Shown piece by piece: positions 1 through 10,139 of a stretch of DNA of 27,179 nucleotides. Numbering within the stretch: the first letter of the stretch is position 1; every line of letters begins with the position of its first letter. The notes under the pieces are model-generated. The model made no database searches. It saw only the letters and a program-made list of their open reading frames with translations, and was not told where the DNA came from. The stretch lies in the NCBI GenBank assembly GCA_000320545.1, contig ADNK01002614.1, forward strand, positions 1 to 27,179, given 5' to 3'. A program made the position numbers and the translations under genes. Source of the DNA: Bigelowiella natans CCMP2755 (lineage: Eukaryota; Cercozoa; Chlorarachniophyceae).

Positions 1-844
1 GTACACACATATGTGGTCGCACGTCGTGTGCACATGTGAGCACGTAGCACTGGCACTCATTCAGCACCATTGAACATGATACTAGCGTGTTGCAGGGCAC
101 GCACACGCATGCATTGCAGTAGCTGCGTAGACGTTACTTGGCTTGGCATTGTGCGCAGTTGCGCCAGCAACTATACTGCACGATGAGCTACGCTGATTAT
201 CATTAAACATACGTGTTGTGAATTGACGAGGCTGTGTGTGGAAGGCGTACGCATGCATAGACCCGGCTCATGTGCAGGTTACCCCCAGTGCTACTAGAAT
301 TAACATGATTCCCTATCTCCTACCCCCCCCCCCCCCCCCCCCCATTTTTACGATCTCTCTCTCTATCTCTCTCTCTGTTGTCCCTTTCGTTAATAGGCCG
401 GATACGTTTGAAAATACACGCTCCAATAGAGACGCATAAGGTCTGTGCAATGTTACTAAATCGAATGGGGGTTGACAATCTATCACCTATCTTCTTGCTT
501 TGAATCGTTCTTGGTCCTTAGACTTTGTACTCACTATCACTGTGCCTTACTACCACCACTGCTATTCCTCCCAGGGTATGAGCGAGGAGGAGCTTGCTGC
601 AGAGACGCACAAGACGATATCGTCGGGCCTTCCCCCCTCCCAGCAGCCGCTTCCATAGGGCTGTTGTTGTGGGTTGTTGGGAATGGCAAGCGATAAGGGA
701 TAACGACGATAACGACGACGAAAGTTCGGTATGTGAATCGTCAGGAACGAGGAGTGGGGGGGGGATCATGGGGGACGGAGGAGGAGGAGGAGGAGAAGGA
801 GGAGGAGGAGAAGATTAAGAGAGCTCGATGCAGTTTCTTGCGGT

Positions 845-845
<1 letters not shown>

Positions 846-887
<42 letters not shown>
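846..887. repeat. (TA)n microsatellite
   Basis: A run of about 20 TA units in intergenic DNA. A similar tract lies at 1211-1247. Confidence 0.9.
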
Positions 888-890
<3 letters not shown>

Positions 891-1210
891 GTGTGAATAC
901 TTTCACGGCAATGAATTAGCCTTGAGTAGCTCAGTATAAACCTACTACACTGTGTAGAGATGGTGGCAGCAGCATCCATCATCTTTCTATCTATCCGTCG
1001 CTGCTGCGAGGTGGTAGTAGTGTGTAATTGTACGTACATGTAGCAGCACAACATGTACATGTAGGTGGTGTTAGTGCGCACATCCGGCGACTATAAATTT
1101 ATCACAGCAGCACAGCTGACAGACAATCAACGACGGGCGAAACTAGATGTTGTGTTTCACGTCATTATCATCAAATTTTCACTTACATTACACATGTGTA
1201 CACATGTGCA

Positions 1211-1250
<40 letters not shown>

Positions 1251-2424
1251 ATAACGCACTTCCAGTCGATGAGCCGCACATAGTCCGGCCTGCATACGCT
1301 TGGAACTAGTACGACATGGCAAATGCATGTAATAGTGAGCTACTTGCTAGCTTGCAGCATCTGCGCTCTATTATAGATTTTCAGTAATTATATTTCTACT
1401 ACGATACCTGTACATTTTTGCACGCGTTGCTTTCATTTATATATGCATTTCTGCATGATTTACCGTTGCACACGTAATTTAAATAAAACCATTACATATG
1501 GCGCCAAAGCATACGCACTTTTTCATCATGTCTAAATGCACGTATGCATTATACTGCTGCAGCTTGTTAAGTTTATATTTAGTTACTGTCCGCTAGGTTG
1601 TCATTGTGAACGTCACATTTAATGGCTTCTCTTTTATTTGGCTACGCTACGCACGAACCTGCAGAATTACTAAGCATAGAATGAGCATGGCATGCGTTTT
1701 CGGAACCGATTCGGATCAACTCCGCAGTATAACAGTGCATGCGCTGCCACATGCAGCACAGCACCAGCAAACCAAGCATGTAGCTAATGTATCAATCATA
1801 GAGAATGCCATGTACTAGATGTAAGTAGGCCCGAGTAAGTTTAAATTTCACGCTAATATCTATTCCGAATCTACGATCTATTTGTAATTATTATATATTA
1901 ACAGTCAGTGGCAGCAGCCTACTGCTTCACTTTTTTTTCAACACATACATGAGGCCACTCCCTTTTGCCCCTCCCCTGCCGTACTACGACGTCTTTGCTG
2001 CGACGAAGAGGGGAGGCGTATCCCCCCGGTACTCCTACGTGCTGCTCTATGGTTTGGGTGGAGGGTGATGTAGTTCGCAACTGTCTGTTTGAATGCCTGC
2101 TCGATGTTTTCGCCTAATCATGTGGTTTGTCAATAAGGGGAGTGTGTGTGTGGGGGGGGGGGGGGGGTGGATTAAATCCCGACTCAATAATCGCCGCGCG
2201 AAAGCAAGGGTTTGGTCGGCATCAACCGTTTCTTGGTAGTTCATCGGCTATTATTCTTCTTTTCCCTTTTGGACTACTGCTCATTTCTGGCCTTCATCTC
2301 ACAAAATACGCAACCAAAGGTTGCGTCCTGCTAGGCCGCAAGGAGATCATCGCCACAGCCCAAGGGAAACCAACCCTCGGTGTGGTATTGCTTCTCTTTT
2401 GTGAAGATGGAAGTCTGTGTGAAG

Positions 2425-2427
<3 letters not shown>

Positions 2428-2478
<51 letters not shown>

Positions 2479-2490
2479 CGCGCGCGCGCG
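2428..2490. repeat. Compound (TC)n-(TG)n-(CG)n microsatellite
   Basis: About 19 TC units are followed directly by TG and then GC/CG units. Open frames crossing this tract on both strands are only repeat translations. It lies at or beyond the 3' side of the minus-strand Rab-like gene. Confidence 0.9.
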
Positions 2491-2535
2491 AGCGCGCGAC
2501 GTTTGTTAACTCCGCATGCCCCCAAACCAATGCGT

Positions 2536-3011
2536 TGATGCATGCTAGCTACAATAAAAACGACGAAGACGATAGTACGCACGTATGACCTGTGAGCGCC
2601 GATGTCTCGATCCTGAAAGCGTTTATGTGGTTCGAATATTTCGCGATCTCGGAAGGATCTACTTCCCTCTTCTTTCCCTCCTGATCACATGCAGAATGCG
2701 ACGATAATGGGGAGGGTGAAACAACCCGCGATGGTGGGTGGGAAAAAGTAAATTCTTCAAACTCAGCGAAAGAGAAGAGGAGGAGACACCGTCTGGTGAC
2801 GTCACATTCTTCTTACAAGTCAAAGCAACATCCTCCTCCTCCTCCTCCTCCTCCTCCTCCTCCTCCATCATCGCCACCACCAACACCACTGGTGTACCTT
2901 TACTAGATCGAGCTTTGTCCCCCACTAACGTTATCGTCACATCGGCTGGGAAACATCAAGATTTTTTTAAAAAGGTAATTAATGCGTAGGACGATACTGA
3001 CAATTAGTTCT

Positions 3012-3055
<44 letters not shown>

Positions 3056-3391
3056 CCCCCCCCCTCTCTCTCTCTGGTTATATGATGCACTCACGTTCAA
3101 CTTTCTTCAGCTCGCTAACCCAGAATCCAACCCTCTCCCATGACCTACAAAAATTTCAATTTTCAGTCAAGAAATCCTAGCTTGGAGGGGGGGGGCCAAG
3201 ACAAAGAGTGATCGTGTGCAACGACGATGACAACGGTGAGGGTATCTGTATGTTTAGCTTACTTTATATTTGTAATGTCGTAGCATATCAATGCTATATG
3301 AGACTTCTTGTAGTATTGTTGGGTCATCTAAATTCGAATTTTGCATGTCAAAAAAGATGCTTAGACGGTTAGAATTGCATGGTATGTTAAC

Positions 3392-3439
<48 letters not shown>

Positions 3440-3943
3440 TTTGCCTGAAATTATAATATGCAATCTCTGAGGAGACGGGGTTGCGGTGGGTGAATCAAAC
3501 GGGCAGGAACCCGGCACAGCGCTCTTAGTGTCCATTTACTTGCACAATAGCAAAAGGTGCAAAGTACTAAGTTGCACGAAGGGTAAGATGATCACCGAAT
3601 AGTATCGTTCACTCCCAGCTGTATCCCACACGCCGACATCGTGTGTGACTTTCTTCCCAGTGGGGAGGACCGCTGTGACCGTGCGCACGCCGAATGCGGT
3701 GCCGATCGTGGGGGCAGTATCTGGCTTGAAAACATCCCTGGAGAGAGATTGAGAGTAGTACATTTGGAATCAGCATCTCGAATGTGACATTTGATGACGA
3801 TTTGATGACGATTTGATGACGATTTGATGACGATTTGATGACGATTTAATTCGGTAGCACTACCTTAAGAATCTACTCACGAGGCACGTCTTTCCAACGT
3901 TCGAGTTGCCTAGCATTACGCACTTGATGCTGACAGAGTCCAT
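2536..3943 (-). CDS. Divergent Rab-like small GTPase (multi-exon, 3' end unresolved)
   Basis: This is a Rab/Ras-superfamily GTPase, a family that controls membrane traffic by cycling between GTP and GDP. Minus-strand exons with matching phase are 3943-3864, 3737-3596, 3327-3263, 3144-3095, 2945-2887 and 2680-2590; a further piece starts at 2548. The start ATG at 3943 opens directly into the P-loop, GNSNVGKT. Switch I/II follow as TAPTIGTAF and WDTAGSERY, then ICYDIT, a tryptophan-rich helix, LVGDKARSS and finally IETSAL. Two motifs deviate: the catalytic Gln of DTAGQE is Ser, and the guanine-specificity motif NKxD reads DKAR. The exon 5 donor is uncertain (2887 by phase; 2898 has an equally good GT but does not fit). 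The last exon and the prenylated cysteines were not found, so I cannot say whether the gene is complete. The family call is secure; the subfamily is not. Confidence 0.82.
2831..2866. repeat. (TCC)n microsatellite in the Rab-like gene
   Basis: Twelve TCC units within the proposed intron between the exons ending at 2887 and starting at 2680. On the sense strand this is (GGA)n. Confidence 0.85.
3015..3076. repeat. (TC)n tract with internal poly-C, Rab-like intron 4
   Basis: About 18 TC units, a C run of about 11, then more TC. The tract lies in the intron between the exons ending at 3095 and starting at 2945. Confidence 0.88.
3390..3437. repeat. (CATA)n-(TA)n microsatellite, Rab-like intron 2
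   Basis: A few CATA units run into about 17 TA units, inside the intron between exons 3737-3596 and 3327-3263. Confidence 0.88.
3789..3846. repeat. 11-bp minisatellite in Rab-like intron 1
   Basis: Five consecutive copies of the 11-base unit TGATGACGATT, nearly perfect, within the intron between exons 3943-3864 and 3737-3596. The unit length is not a multiple of three and the array lies outside coding sequence. Confidence 0.9.
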
Positions 3944-4818
3944 TGCCTCCCCTTCTTCGCAGCGCCAAAAATGAGATGCGAAGAGAACCTGTCATGATAC
4001 ACTTGTCAGGCGAAACATTGCCCCTCACCCACTCCCCGCACATTCTAGGCAAAATTCTTATAAAATTTTAGGTGTCGGATAATCTCGAGGGCTCGATCGA
4101 CTTCTTACCGTATGCGCGAGTCAGCCTCGCAGCGATTAAGTAGGGCGATGATGCCTCACCCAGCTCGACGTGCAACCTGCGGACCGACGTGACACCGGGT
4201 CGGTAGTGGCTTTTCCCGCTTGCTTTGCCTTAGAAATTAGGCAATAATACAACCCTCATACTTCGTAGATATCCCGAGAAGTAATGACAAAAAGACTACC
4301 GCACCGTCTTCCAGACGCCCAATCGAATGCTGGACACGGACAGCCTAAAACATCCTTCTTTTTCTGTTCCAGAAAAGAGGAGAAGAAAGCCCCTGGTATT
4401 TCGAGGATTAACTGCCTACATCGCCTTCGTTTCTTTTGGTTGCCGCATGGTGAAATGCGGGGGGATTTGTTGTCTTAACGCGCTGACGTCCGTTAGCTTA
4501 GTGACCAAAGCAAGGAAGAAGATCTAAGGATGTTTTAGCGCCTTTTGCGTGCTAATTCCCCGGTGGATTGAAGTCGCAGGACAAAAACCCGATGCTTCAA
4601 AATTTCTGCCGACCAGAATTTGACTTCTGGGCCGTTGCGGACTTCACAGAGCACCGGCGTGCAGTGTGATCAGCATCAGCCAGTCCCCCCAAGATGAAAA
4701 AGCTGGGACATTTGACGAGTGCGATGGAGAACCGAAAAAGAAAGCGGGATTGGGAGGGCACGGAATAAAATAGGACAACGAAAATCACAACATCAGTTCC
4801 AGAAGACTTAACGAAAAA
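3944..4818. other. Intergenic stretch between Rab-like gene and kelch remnant
   Basis: No exon is recognisable. The part next to 3943 is the 5' flank of the minus-strand Rab-like gene. Short open frames at 4284-4527 and 4597-4788 show no domain, no conserved motif and no clear splice context. I saw no repeat. Confidence 0.5.
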
Positions 4819-5295
4819 ATGGCGGAATTGCGACTCTCGTTCTGGAATACGAGTTTGAGATTGGCAACTGGGAAGTGCTTATGCCGGTGAAGAGATATGG
4901 TGTGGGCGTTGCGGTTGCGGAGGGGAAACTGTTTGCGGTTGGGGGGTTTGATGAAAGAACTCTGTATAAAGCGTGGAGTGTCTGGACTTAAAAATATGGG
5001 GGCGGGGTGGCAGAAGGTTGGAGCGGAGATGTCGGTGGCGAGGAGAAATATGGGCGTTGCGGTTGCGGATGGGAAACTGTTTGCGGTTGGGAGATGTGGT
5101 GGTGGTGGAAAGAACGTTGAGTATCTGGATTTGAAAAATATGGGAGCGGGGTGGCAGAAGGCTCTAGCGGAGATGTCGGTGAGGAGAGTTGATTTGGGCG
5201 TTGCGGTTGCGGGGGGGAAACTGTTTGCGTTTGGTGGGATGGATATGAATTATAACTATTTGAAGAGTGTGGAGTGCTTACGGGTGGCGTATTAA
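4819..5295 (+). pseudogene. Kelch-repeat gene remnant with two frameshifts
   Basis: The sequence encodes near-identical kelch blades of about 45-50 residues. Each reads roughly GVAVA-x-GKLFAVGG, then an acidic/Asn stretch, V-E-Y/C-L-D-L-K-N-M, GAGWQK and AEMSVRR. Intact kelch proteins fold these into a beta-propeller used for protein binding. The first blade is read through TGGGAAGTG (about 4866) in one frame. A missing base near 4969 and a second near 4993 (five A's where the sister repeat has the fuller stretch) shift the frame twice within the SVECLDLK segment. From about 4993 to the stop at 5293-5295 one frame stays open and covers the last two blades. No start codon precedes the first blade in its own frame, and a stop lies just upstream. 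I read this as a decayed or 5'-truncated gene. Sequencing error in the A run, or an intron I do not see, remain possible. Confidence 0.65.
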
Positions 5296-5600
5296 AAGGA
5301 TATGATAGAATAAGATAGATAAATAGATAGATAGATATACGCTATGTTGTTAGACTTACCTACTCTATCTAAATAATAAACGAACTTTGTTTAATTTCTT
5401 TGGAAATATTTTAGATATATTCCCATCTATCCTAAATTGTATGGAAATTACATTCTGGGAGGCAAGAGGCATAGGGGTTAAAAGAAAAAAACATTCCAAA
5501 ATTTTTTCATACATTTCATAATATTTATACACTTTGGACTCATAGTAATATGTATATATTATAAATATATATTATATTACTATATATGATAATAGAAGTA
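5296..5600. other. AT-rich intergenic stretch with (GATA)n
   Basis: AT-rich DNA without a gene. It includes a short GATA/TAGA run near 5306-5336, stretches of A, and alternating TA near 5550-5590. Confidence 0.6.
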
Positions 5601-5601
5601 A

Positions 5602-5830
5602 ATGTATGCTGTTAGGGGTGGCGTTCCCCGTGGGAACGCTGTAGCATATTTTTCCATACACTATTGCAGATGTGTATATACAACAGCACCCCCATCGCTT
5701 CACTCTTCACCGTGGGGTGCTCCGCCTATTCACCTCCTCTCTCCCCTTCTCAGTCGCTTCGCTCCTTGCAATGCCGAGGAGGTGGGCGGTTGATCTGGGG
5801 AACTGAAAGCTATATTTTCCACTTTAGTCA
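5602..5830. repeat. GC-rich palindrome cluster, organelle-intergenic style
   Basis: Several GC-rich inverted repeats are packed together after AT-rich DNA. GCGTTCCC at 5621-5628 pairs with GGGAACGC at 5632-5639. AGCACCCC near 5692 pairs with GGGGTGCT near 5714. Phrases such as TCGCTTCGCTCC and GGTGCTCCGCC resemble short repeats I know from organelle intergenic DNA of some algae. I see no organelle gene here, so an organelle origin is only a possibility. Confidence 0.4.
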
Positions 5831-6071
5831 GCACACCCCCGAAGGGGATTGTAGATAGGGGTAGTCCGTGAGGGTGATCGTCACCATTCCGACGTAGGGT
5901 AAATATCCTGTCGCTCGGCCTATTACATCGGACTGCGACAACCACAGCTGGCCAGCGTGGTAGAGCCCCCGATCATCTACTGGATTGTTATCTCCCTTGG
6001 TCAGTATTCGTGATTTTCCATTCGGCCTGTGAGTATTAAGCAGTGGTAGCAATAGCAGCAGCGTTGTAGCG
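5828..6071 (-). pseudogene. Extra copy of the last SEC11 exon (possible alternative terminal exon)
   Basis: Positions 5852-6071 match 6985-7204 base for base by eye over 220 bases, at a constant offset of 1133. The copy carries about 45 bases of intron with the 3' splice site (exon start 6026) and most of the SEC11 last exon, including the catalytic Asp region [13 protein letters not shown] and [10 protein letters not shown]. It breaks after DYPYL; the reading frame then runs into flanking DNA, adds QSPSGVC and stops at 5828-5830. The copy lies downstream of the parent gene in the same orientation, and its acceptor has the same phase as the parent's. Exon 3 of SEC11 could therefore be spliced to it, replacing the last 19 or so residues of the normal protein. 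Without transcripts I treat it as a partial duplicate. Confidence 0.85.
5836..5852. repeat. Left palindrome bordering the SEC11 exon copy
   Basis: CCCCCGAAGGGG (5836-5847) is a near-perfect palindrome. It overlaps GGGGATTGT (5844-5852), which is the exact reverse complement of ACAATCCCC at 6072-6080 on the other side of the copied exon. Confidence 0.8.
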
Positions 6072-6090
6072 ACAATCCCCCCGAAGGGGG
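6072..6090. repeat. Right palindrome bordering the SEC11 exon copy
   Basis: ACAATCCCC (6072-6080) mirrors the left border and runs into the palindrome CCCCCCGAAGGGGG (6077-6090). Together the two borders form inverted termini around the 220-bp copy. Confidence 0.8.
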
Positions 6091-6924
6091 TTGTGGTAGG
6101 AAAAGTTGGAAGAAATTTCCAATTTCTTTCATTTACACCACCACGGCATGTATGCACATTGTATCGCGAGACGGGTGTAATAATAAAAATCAAATTCGAT
6201 CACCTAATGCTACCTGTGCAATGCTCCGGCTACAGCGCTTACATATTGTGTTCATTGTTAGTTTCTGTAGTTCATGTGTGTCATCTTGGAAGAGCAAGAG
6301 CTAGCTAGATGGTAATGCTACCATATATAGCCGCACAAGCAAACGTTCTTGTCGTTGCATGTGATCGATGTAGTCAGTTCATGGGTGTCTACATGTCGTC
6401 GATTGTTTGTGTCCATTGTGGCTTGAACGTCTGTTGCACGTACAACAGCATGTTTTGCCGGCCTGGCGCAGCCCGCCAGGAGATGGTCCATGTCTTGGCA
6501 TGGATAGTTTATTTGCACAAGTGTCATGCACATCACATCGCATGTCACATGCATAGTATCGACAGTGTTATGGCGCACGGCATGTAGCTGTGCTTGTGGC
6601 GAGCATTGCAATCAGCCGGATGTGCGATGCACGAGTAGCATAAAACGCACATACTACAGCACATAAACTTTTATGCTTAGGCTTCTTTCACCAAACACGA
6701 TGATATGCCTACATACATACATTGTGCATGCAGTTCGCTGTAGAAGTTCTGCCCCATTTGCCCTTGACACCGTAACAAGCTATAATCCTTATATCTCTGC
6801 AGCCATGCCCTCTAGAGATGCACGCTCTTCGCTCGCAACGTATCAGCAACAGATCTGGGGCAGTCTCCGTCGTCCCCGAATATTTTCTCAAGAGTTCAGA
6901 ATGCACATATATGTATATAGATCA
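6091..6924. other. Intergenic stretch downstream of SEC11
   Basis: No recognisable exon. The sequence is rich in CATG, TGCA and GCATGT palindromes, like parts of 1-1800 and 14660-14900. Open frames on both strands (about 6309-6611 and 6673-6987) have no recognisable motif. The one ending near 6987 overlaps the SEC11 last exon on the other strand. Confidence 0.5.
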
Positions 6925-7928
6925 TCACTCTTCCTCCCGGCCCGTGAGAACAAAGAGGCACATGAGACCAACCAGCAGGTACTTTAGATAGGGGTAGTCC
7001 GTGAGGGTGATCGTCACCATTCCGACGTAGGGTAAATATCCTGTCGCTCGGCCTATTACATCGGACTGCGACAACCACAGCTGGCCAGCGTGGTAGAGCC
7101 CCCGATCATCTACTGGATTGTTATCTCCCTTGGTCAGTATTCGTGATTTTCCATTCGGCCTGTGAGTATTAAGCAGTGGTAGCAATAGCAGCAGCGTTGT
7201 AGCGGTTAACCCAGAGCAACACAAACAATAAAACTTGGCGAGACTAGCAGGAAAAGAAAGGCAACGTTGGTATTGAGGGTGCAGGGCGACGAAGGTGATG
7301 AAATATGATAGCAAACGTGGTAATGATGATAATAAGTGCCATATCGATGATTTTCTTATTACTTCACGTGTATCTCCATGACTCTATGCACGATCGGTAT
7401 GTCCCTCCCTTTCACTTTGAAAACTACGATGTCGCCCGCCTTCAAGGGCCCCGTACTCCCCCCCATAAGAAACAAGATGTCTCCACGCTTGAATGCAGGC
7501 TCCATAGACCCACTGATTTGTGTGTTGTTGCGATTGGAAAACATGTCATTCACAGGGCTACCACGTGTTGTAGAGGAAAATGAAAAACAAGAAACGAAAA
7601 TTCGCAGGCCGTTAGTACCTTAAAACTACGACGACTGGAGCCTCACCGCTTGTTACTACTATTAACCCCTTCCAAATCATCAACGCCGACAGCACTACCA
7701 TCCCCAAATTGATGACTTGGTGGGCGGCCTGGTGGAGGGGAGGGGGGTTGATAAGGGGTTGTTAACCATATTTACAAATAATCACATCGACACAGCATGA
7801 TGATGAGATCGATGGTGCGAGATGAGGAGGAAGGAGAAGAAAAACATCGATCAACAGCGAAGAAGACGGACCTTTCGGCGGTCCATCGACCTGACGGTGT
7901 GATACATGTCTTGCACTTTTTCCATCAT
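6925..7928 (-). CDS. SEC11: Signal peptidase complex catalytic subunit SEC11
   Basis: SEC11 is the serine protease of the ER signal peptidase complex and removes signal peptides from secretory proteins on the lumenal side. Exons are 7928-7872, 7728-7619, 7512-7363 and 7159-6925. They add up to 183 residues, the usual family size. Exon 1 ([12 protein letters not shown]...) is the cytosolic N-terminus. Exon 2 carries the single membrane anchor ([18 protein letters not shown]) and ends in VVVVL. The catalytic Ser of SGSMEPAF has its codon split between exons 2 and 3 (AG/T). Exon 3 holds the catalytic His in IPIVHRV and exon 4 the Asp region KGDNNPVDD. The protein ends with a hydrophobic segment and GREEE. 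All three junctions keep phase with GT-AG introns of 143, 106 and 203 bases. The start codon lies about 170 bases from the first possible codon of the plus-strand gene, so the pair may share a promoter. An exact copy of part of exon 4 lies downstream. Confidence 0.96.
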
Positions 7929-8100
7929 GTTTTCCTTTTCCTTTCTCTACGATTCGAGACGTAGAGCTTTGCGGTGTAACAGTGATAGAGAGCGGTTCTC
8001 GGCTGGTGATTAGTCGTAGATAGGACTAACGGGAAATCTAGTCACGTGGTGCTGCCGTCCCTACTGCCTTAAAAAGACGCACAGAGCAGGTGGTAGTTAT

Positions 8101-10067
8101 GATGACTCGCGAGGACCGAATCGAACGTGAAACTTCAAGGAAGGTCTTCTCCTTGACCGTGCTTTCCTCTTTTGCTCCTCGTTGTCCTCTTATTCTATGC
8201 CTAGAAATTAAATTCAGGAAGAAATTAGAGGGCGAGCGCTCGACACATGCGAATCACTTCTGCACCCAAAATGAAGACCGATAGGCAACACTCTCCCTCC
8301 CCTGAAGTTTATTTTTTCCCGTGTGAAGAATTTGATGACACCCCAGCTCTCATAGATTCCGTATCAATGATGAAGATCCTTCTTTGGGACTTATTCATCA
8401 GAATTTACACTGCGCTGAGAGGCAGCGAGCGGTGGAAGGCCATTGCGTGATACCGAATGGCAACGACAATTCGTGCAGCTATCCACCATCGCATAAGGAA
8501 AAACCAGTCTACTATGCAAGGGTAATCATCTCGAATCTCACGGCGATGTGTTCTCAGATCGGGCTCGTTCTTTGGGGGGGGGACGACCAGGGTCACGGAT
8601 ATACCTGGTTCAGGTCTCAGATTTGTATCTCGGGCGAGCGGTCAAATCGCAGAGATTCTTGTGTAAATTCCCAATATATTCATGTCGCATTCTCAAAACC
8701 ACATCCATTTGGGAGAAAGCATCTCCGTAATCCAGCATTGAATCTTCTGAGAACGCCCTGGATGACTAAGCCGCCATGTGCGAAATTTTTTTCGCCGCTT
8801 TTTTGGACGCAGAAAACAAGTATGAGGGGGATTTTGTTAGGTATTTCCAGTCAATATGTGGTCGTAGAGGAAAAATCTCCTTATGTTACTCTCTCGCCGT
8901 TCCTTTTCAAATCCTGGCAAAAAGCTTGGGAAGTCGGCTGTTAGCCGGAAGATCGATCGATCGCCTGCAGGAGGAGGCGCCTCGGGTGATGATGGCTCGG
9001 CCCCACGCAAGTCCGTCCGGGGGGCTACGGAGGAAGTGGAAATCCTCTCTACTAGCTTTGCTCCTCCTCATCGTTGGTATGGTATCAAGAGAGGCGAGCA
9101 GGTTTCAAAAAATACAGATGCGATGCATTAGCCGCGCTGTCTGTCCGTGCTCGCCACTAGAGTATCCTTTCGCGGGAGTGAATCGATGTTCTATTGATCT
9201 TGATGGCAGGAGGGGATGTCTCGTACGGCATGGCGGCCAAGTAGCGCGTCGTCGTCATAGGTCTTCTTCTGGTAATAAACAAGGCGCCATCACAGACATC
9301 GGCGCGCTGCTTCCGAAGCACTCGCTAAGGAGCTTCGTTCTTTGCCTCTTCTTTTTCGGAGAGTATGCAAATCGCCGAGTAGAATATTAACGAAAATTAT
9401 GACAACCACGAGCCCTAATAGCTTCCTCTTGTTCTCCTCGTCATATTTTCCTTTTTGTTGTTTTCACGGCGAAGCTTCTTCGTCGAGGGCATCATCCGCC
9501 CGACTATTAGCCCAAGCTTCATCTCCCGCTCGTTGTACAAACCAGGAGCTTTGCTTTGTTCGAAGATGTAGAGGAGGATCCAATTCGTCAACTAGCGACG
9601 ATGAGGATAGTTTTCACCGCCTGGACCCCAGACAGCTCAACGTAGCAAAAAAGCAACAATAACAGATAGAACACACACGCGGCGCAATTTTGGCTTGTAT
9701 ATGTATACAGATTTCCTCGTGTAGAAATGAGTCTATACATTTGCGTGGTATTAAATGTGTGTTTTGTTGCGTTTTGTTTTGCGCGTTGGATAGGCAACGA
9801 TATCGGATCTTACATCGCTCTATCTCAGCGGTGCTTCCTCAGTGCCGACAAAACAGCACCATCAGCCAACTCCCTCTTCCTCCAAGCTAGATTCGCTTGC
9901 GCCATCCTCACCACCGGCATCATCGCTACAATCCCGGGTCTATAAACCCCCTGTCGAATCACTGGGATCGATATGCAGAAAGAACTTGGCGAATGAGTCT
10001 CTTGCAGCTGCCCAGGTGCAATCAGTGCCGCCATGACATGGAAAGCACAACAAAAGGCGTTCTGAAG

Positions 10068-10111
<44 letters not shown>

Positions 10112-10139
10112 CCTCTCGATTGTGTAGGTATGTTTGTGA

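Larger units (their letters stand above)
1..2500. other. Gene-poor, microsatellite-rich stretch
   Basis: I see no exon with recognisable protein similarity here. The sequence holds many short palindromes built from CATG, TGCA and ACATGT, and a series of simple repeats: poly-C at 323-343, a CT-rich patch at 352-377, (GGA)n at 778-812, (TA)n at about 846-887 and 1211-1247, and poly-G at 2152-2167. The open frames in this stretch are short and run through these repeats. The far 3' end of the minus-strand Rab-like gene may extend into the right part (about 2000-2500), but I could not find its last exon. Confidence 0.6.

Noticed and set aside
1900-1920. Possible Rab C-terminal cysteine motif on the minus strand (Gly-Cys-Cys-His-stop)
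   Set aside because: A plausible acceptor exists, but nothing links it by phase or similarity to the exons at 2548 and above.
2127-2588. Open frames of up to 153 codons on both strands over the TC/TG/CG repeat
   Set aside because: The reading frames are carried by dinucleotide repeats (Leu/Ser, Arg/Glu, Thr/His runs) and have no domain or splice context.
3789-3846. CRISPR-like array
   Set aside because: The 11-base units are directly adjacent with no spacers, and the DNA is eukaryotic; it is a minisatellite.
4284-4527. Two overlapping plus-strand frames of about 65 codons
   Set aside because: No motif, different frames over the same DNA, and no flanking exon that fits.
6309-6611. Frames of over 90 codons on both strands, rich in Cys and His
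   Set aside because: The Cys/His richness comes from TGCA and CATG repeats; the spacing fits no zinc finger.
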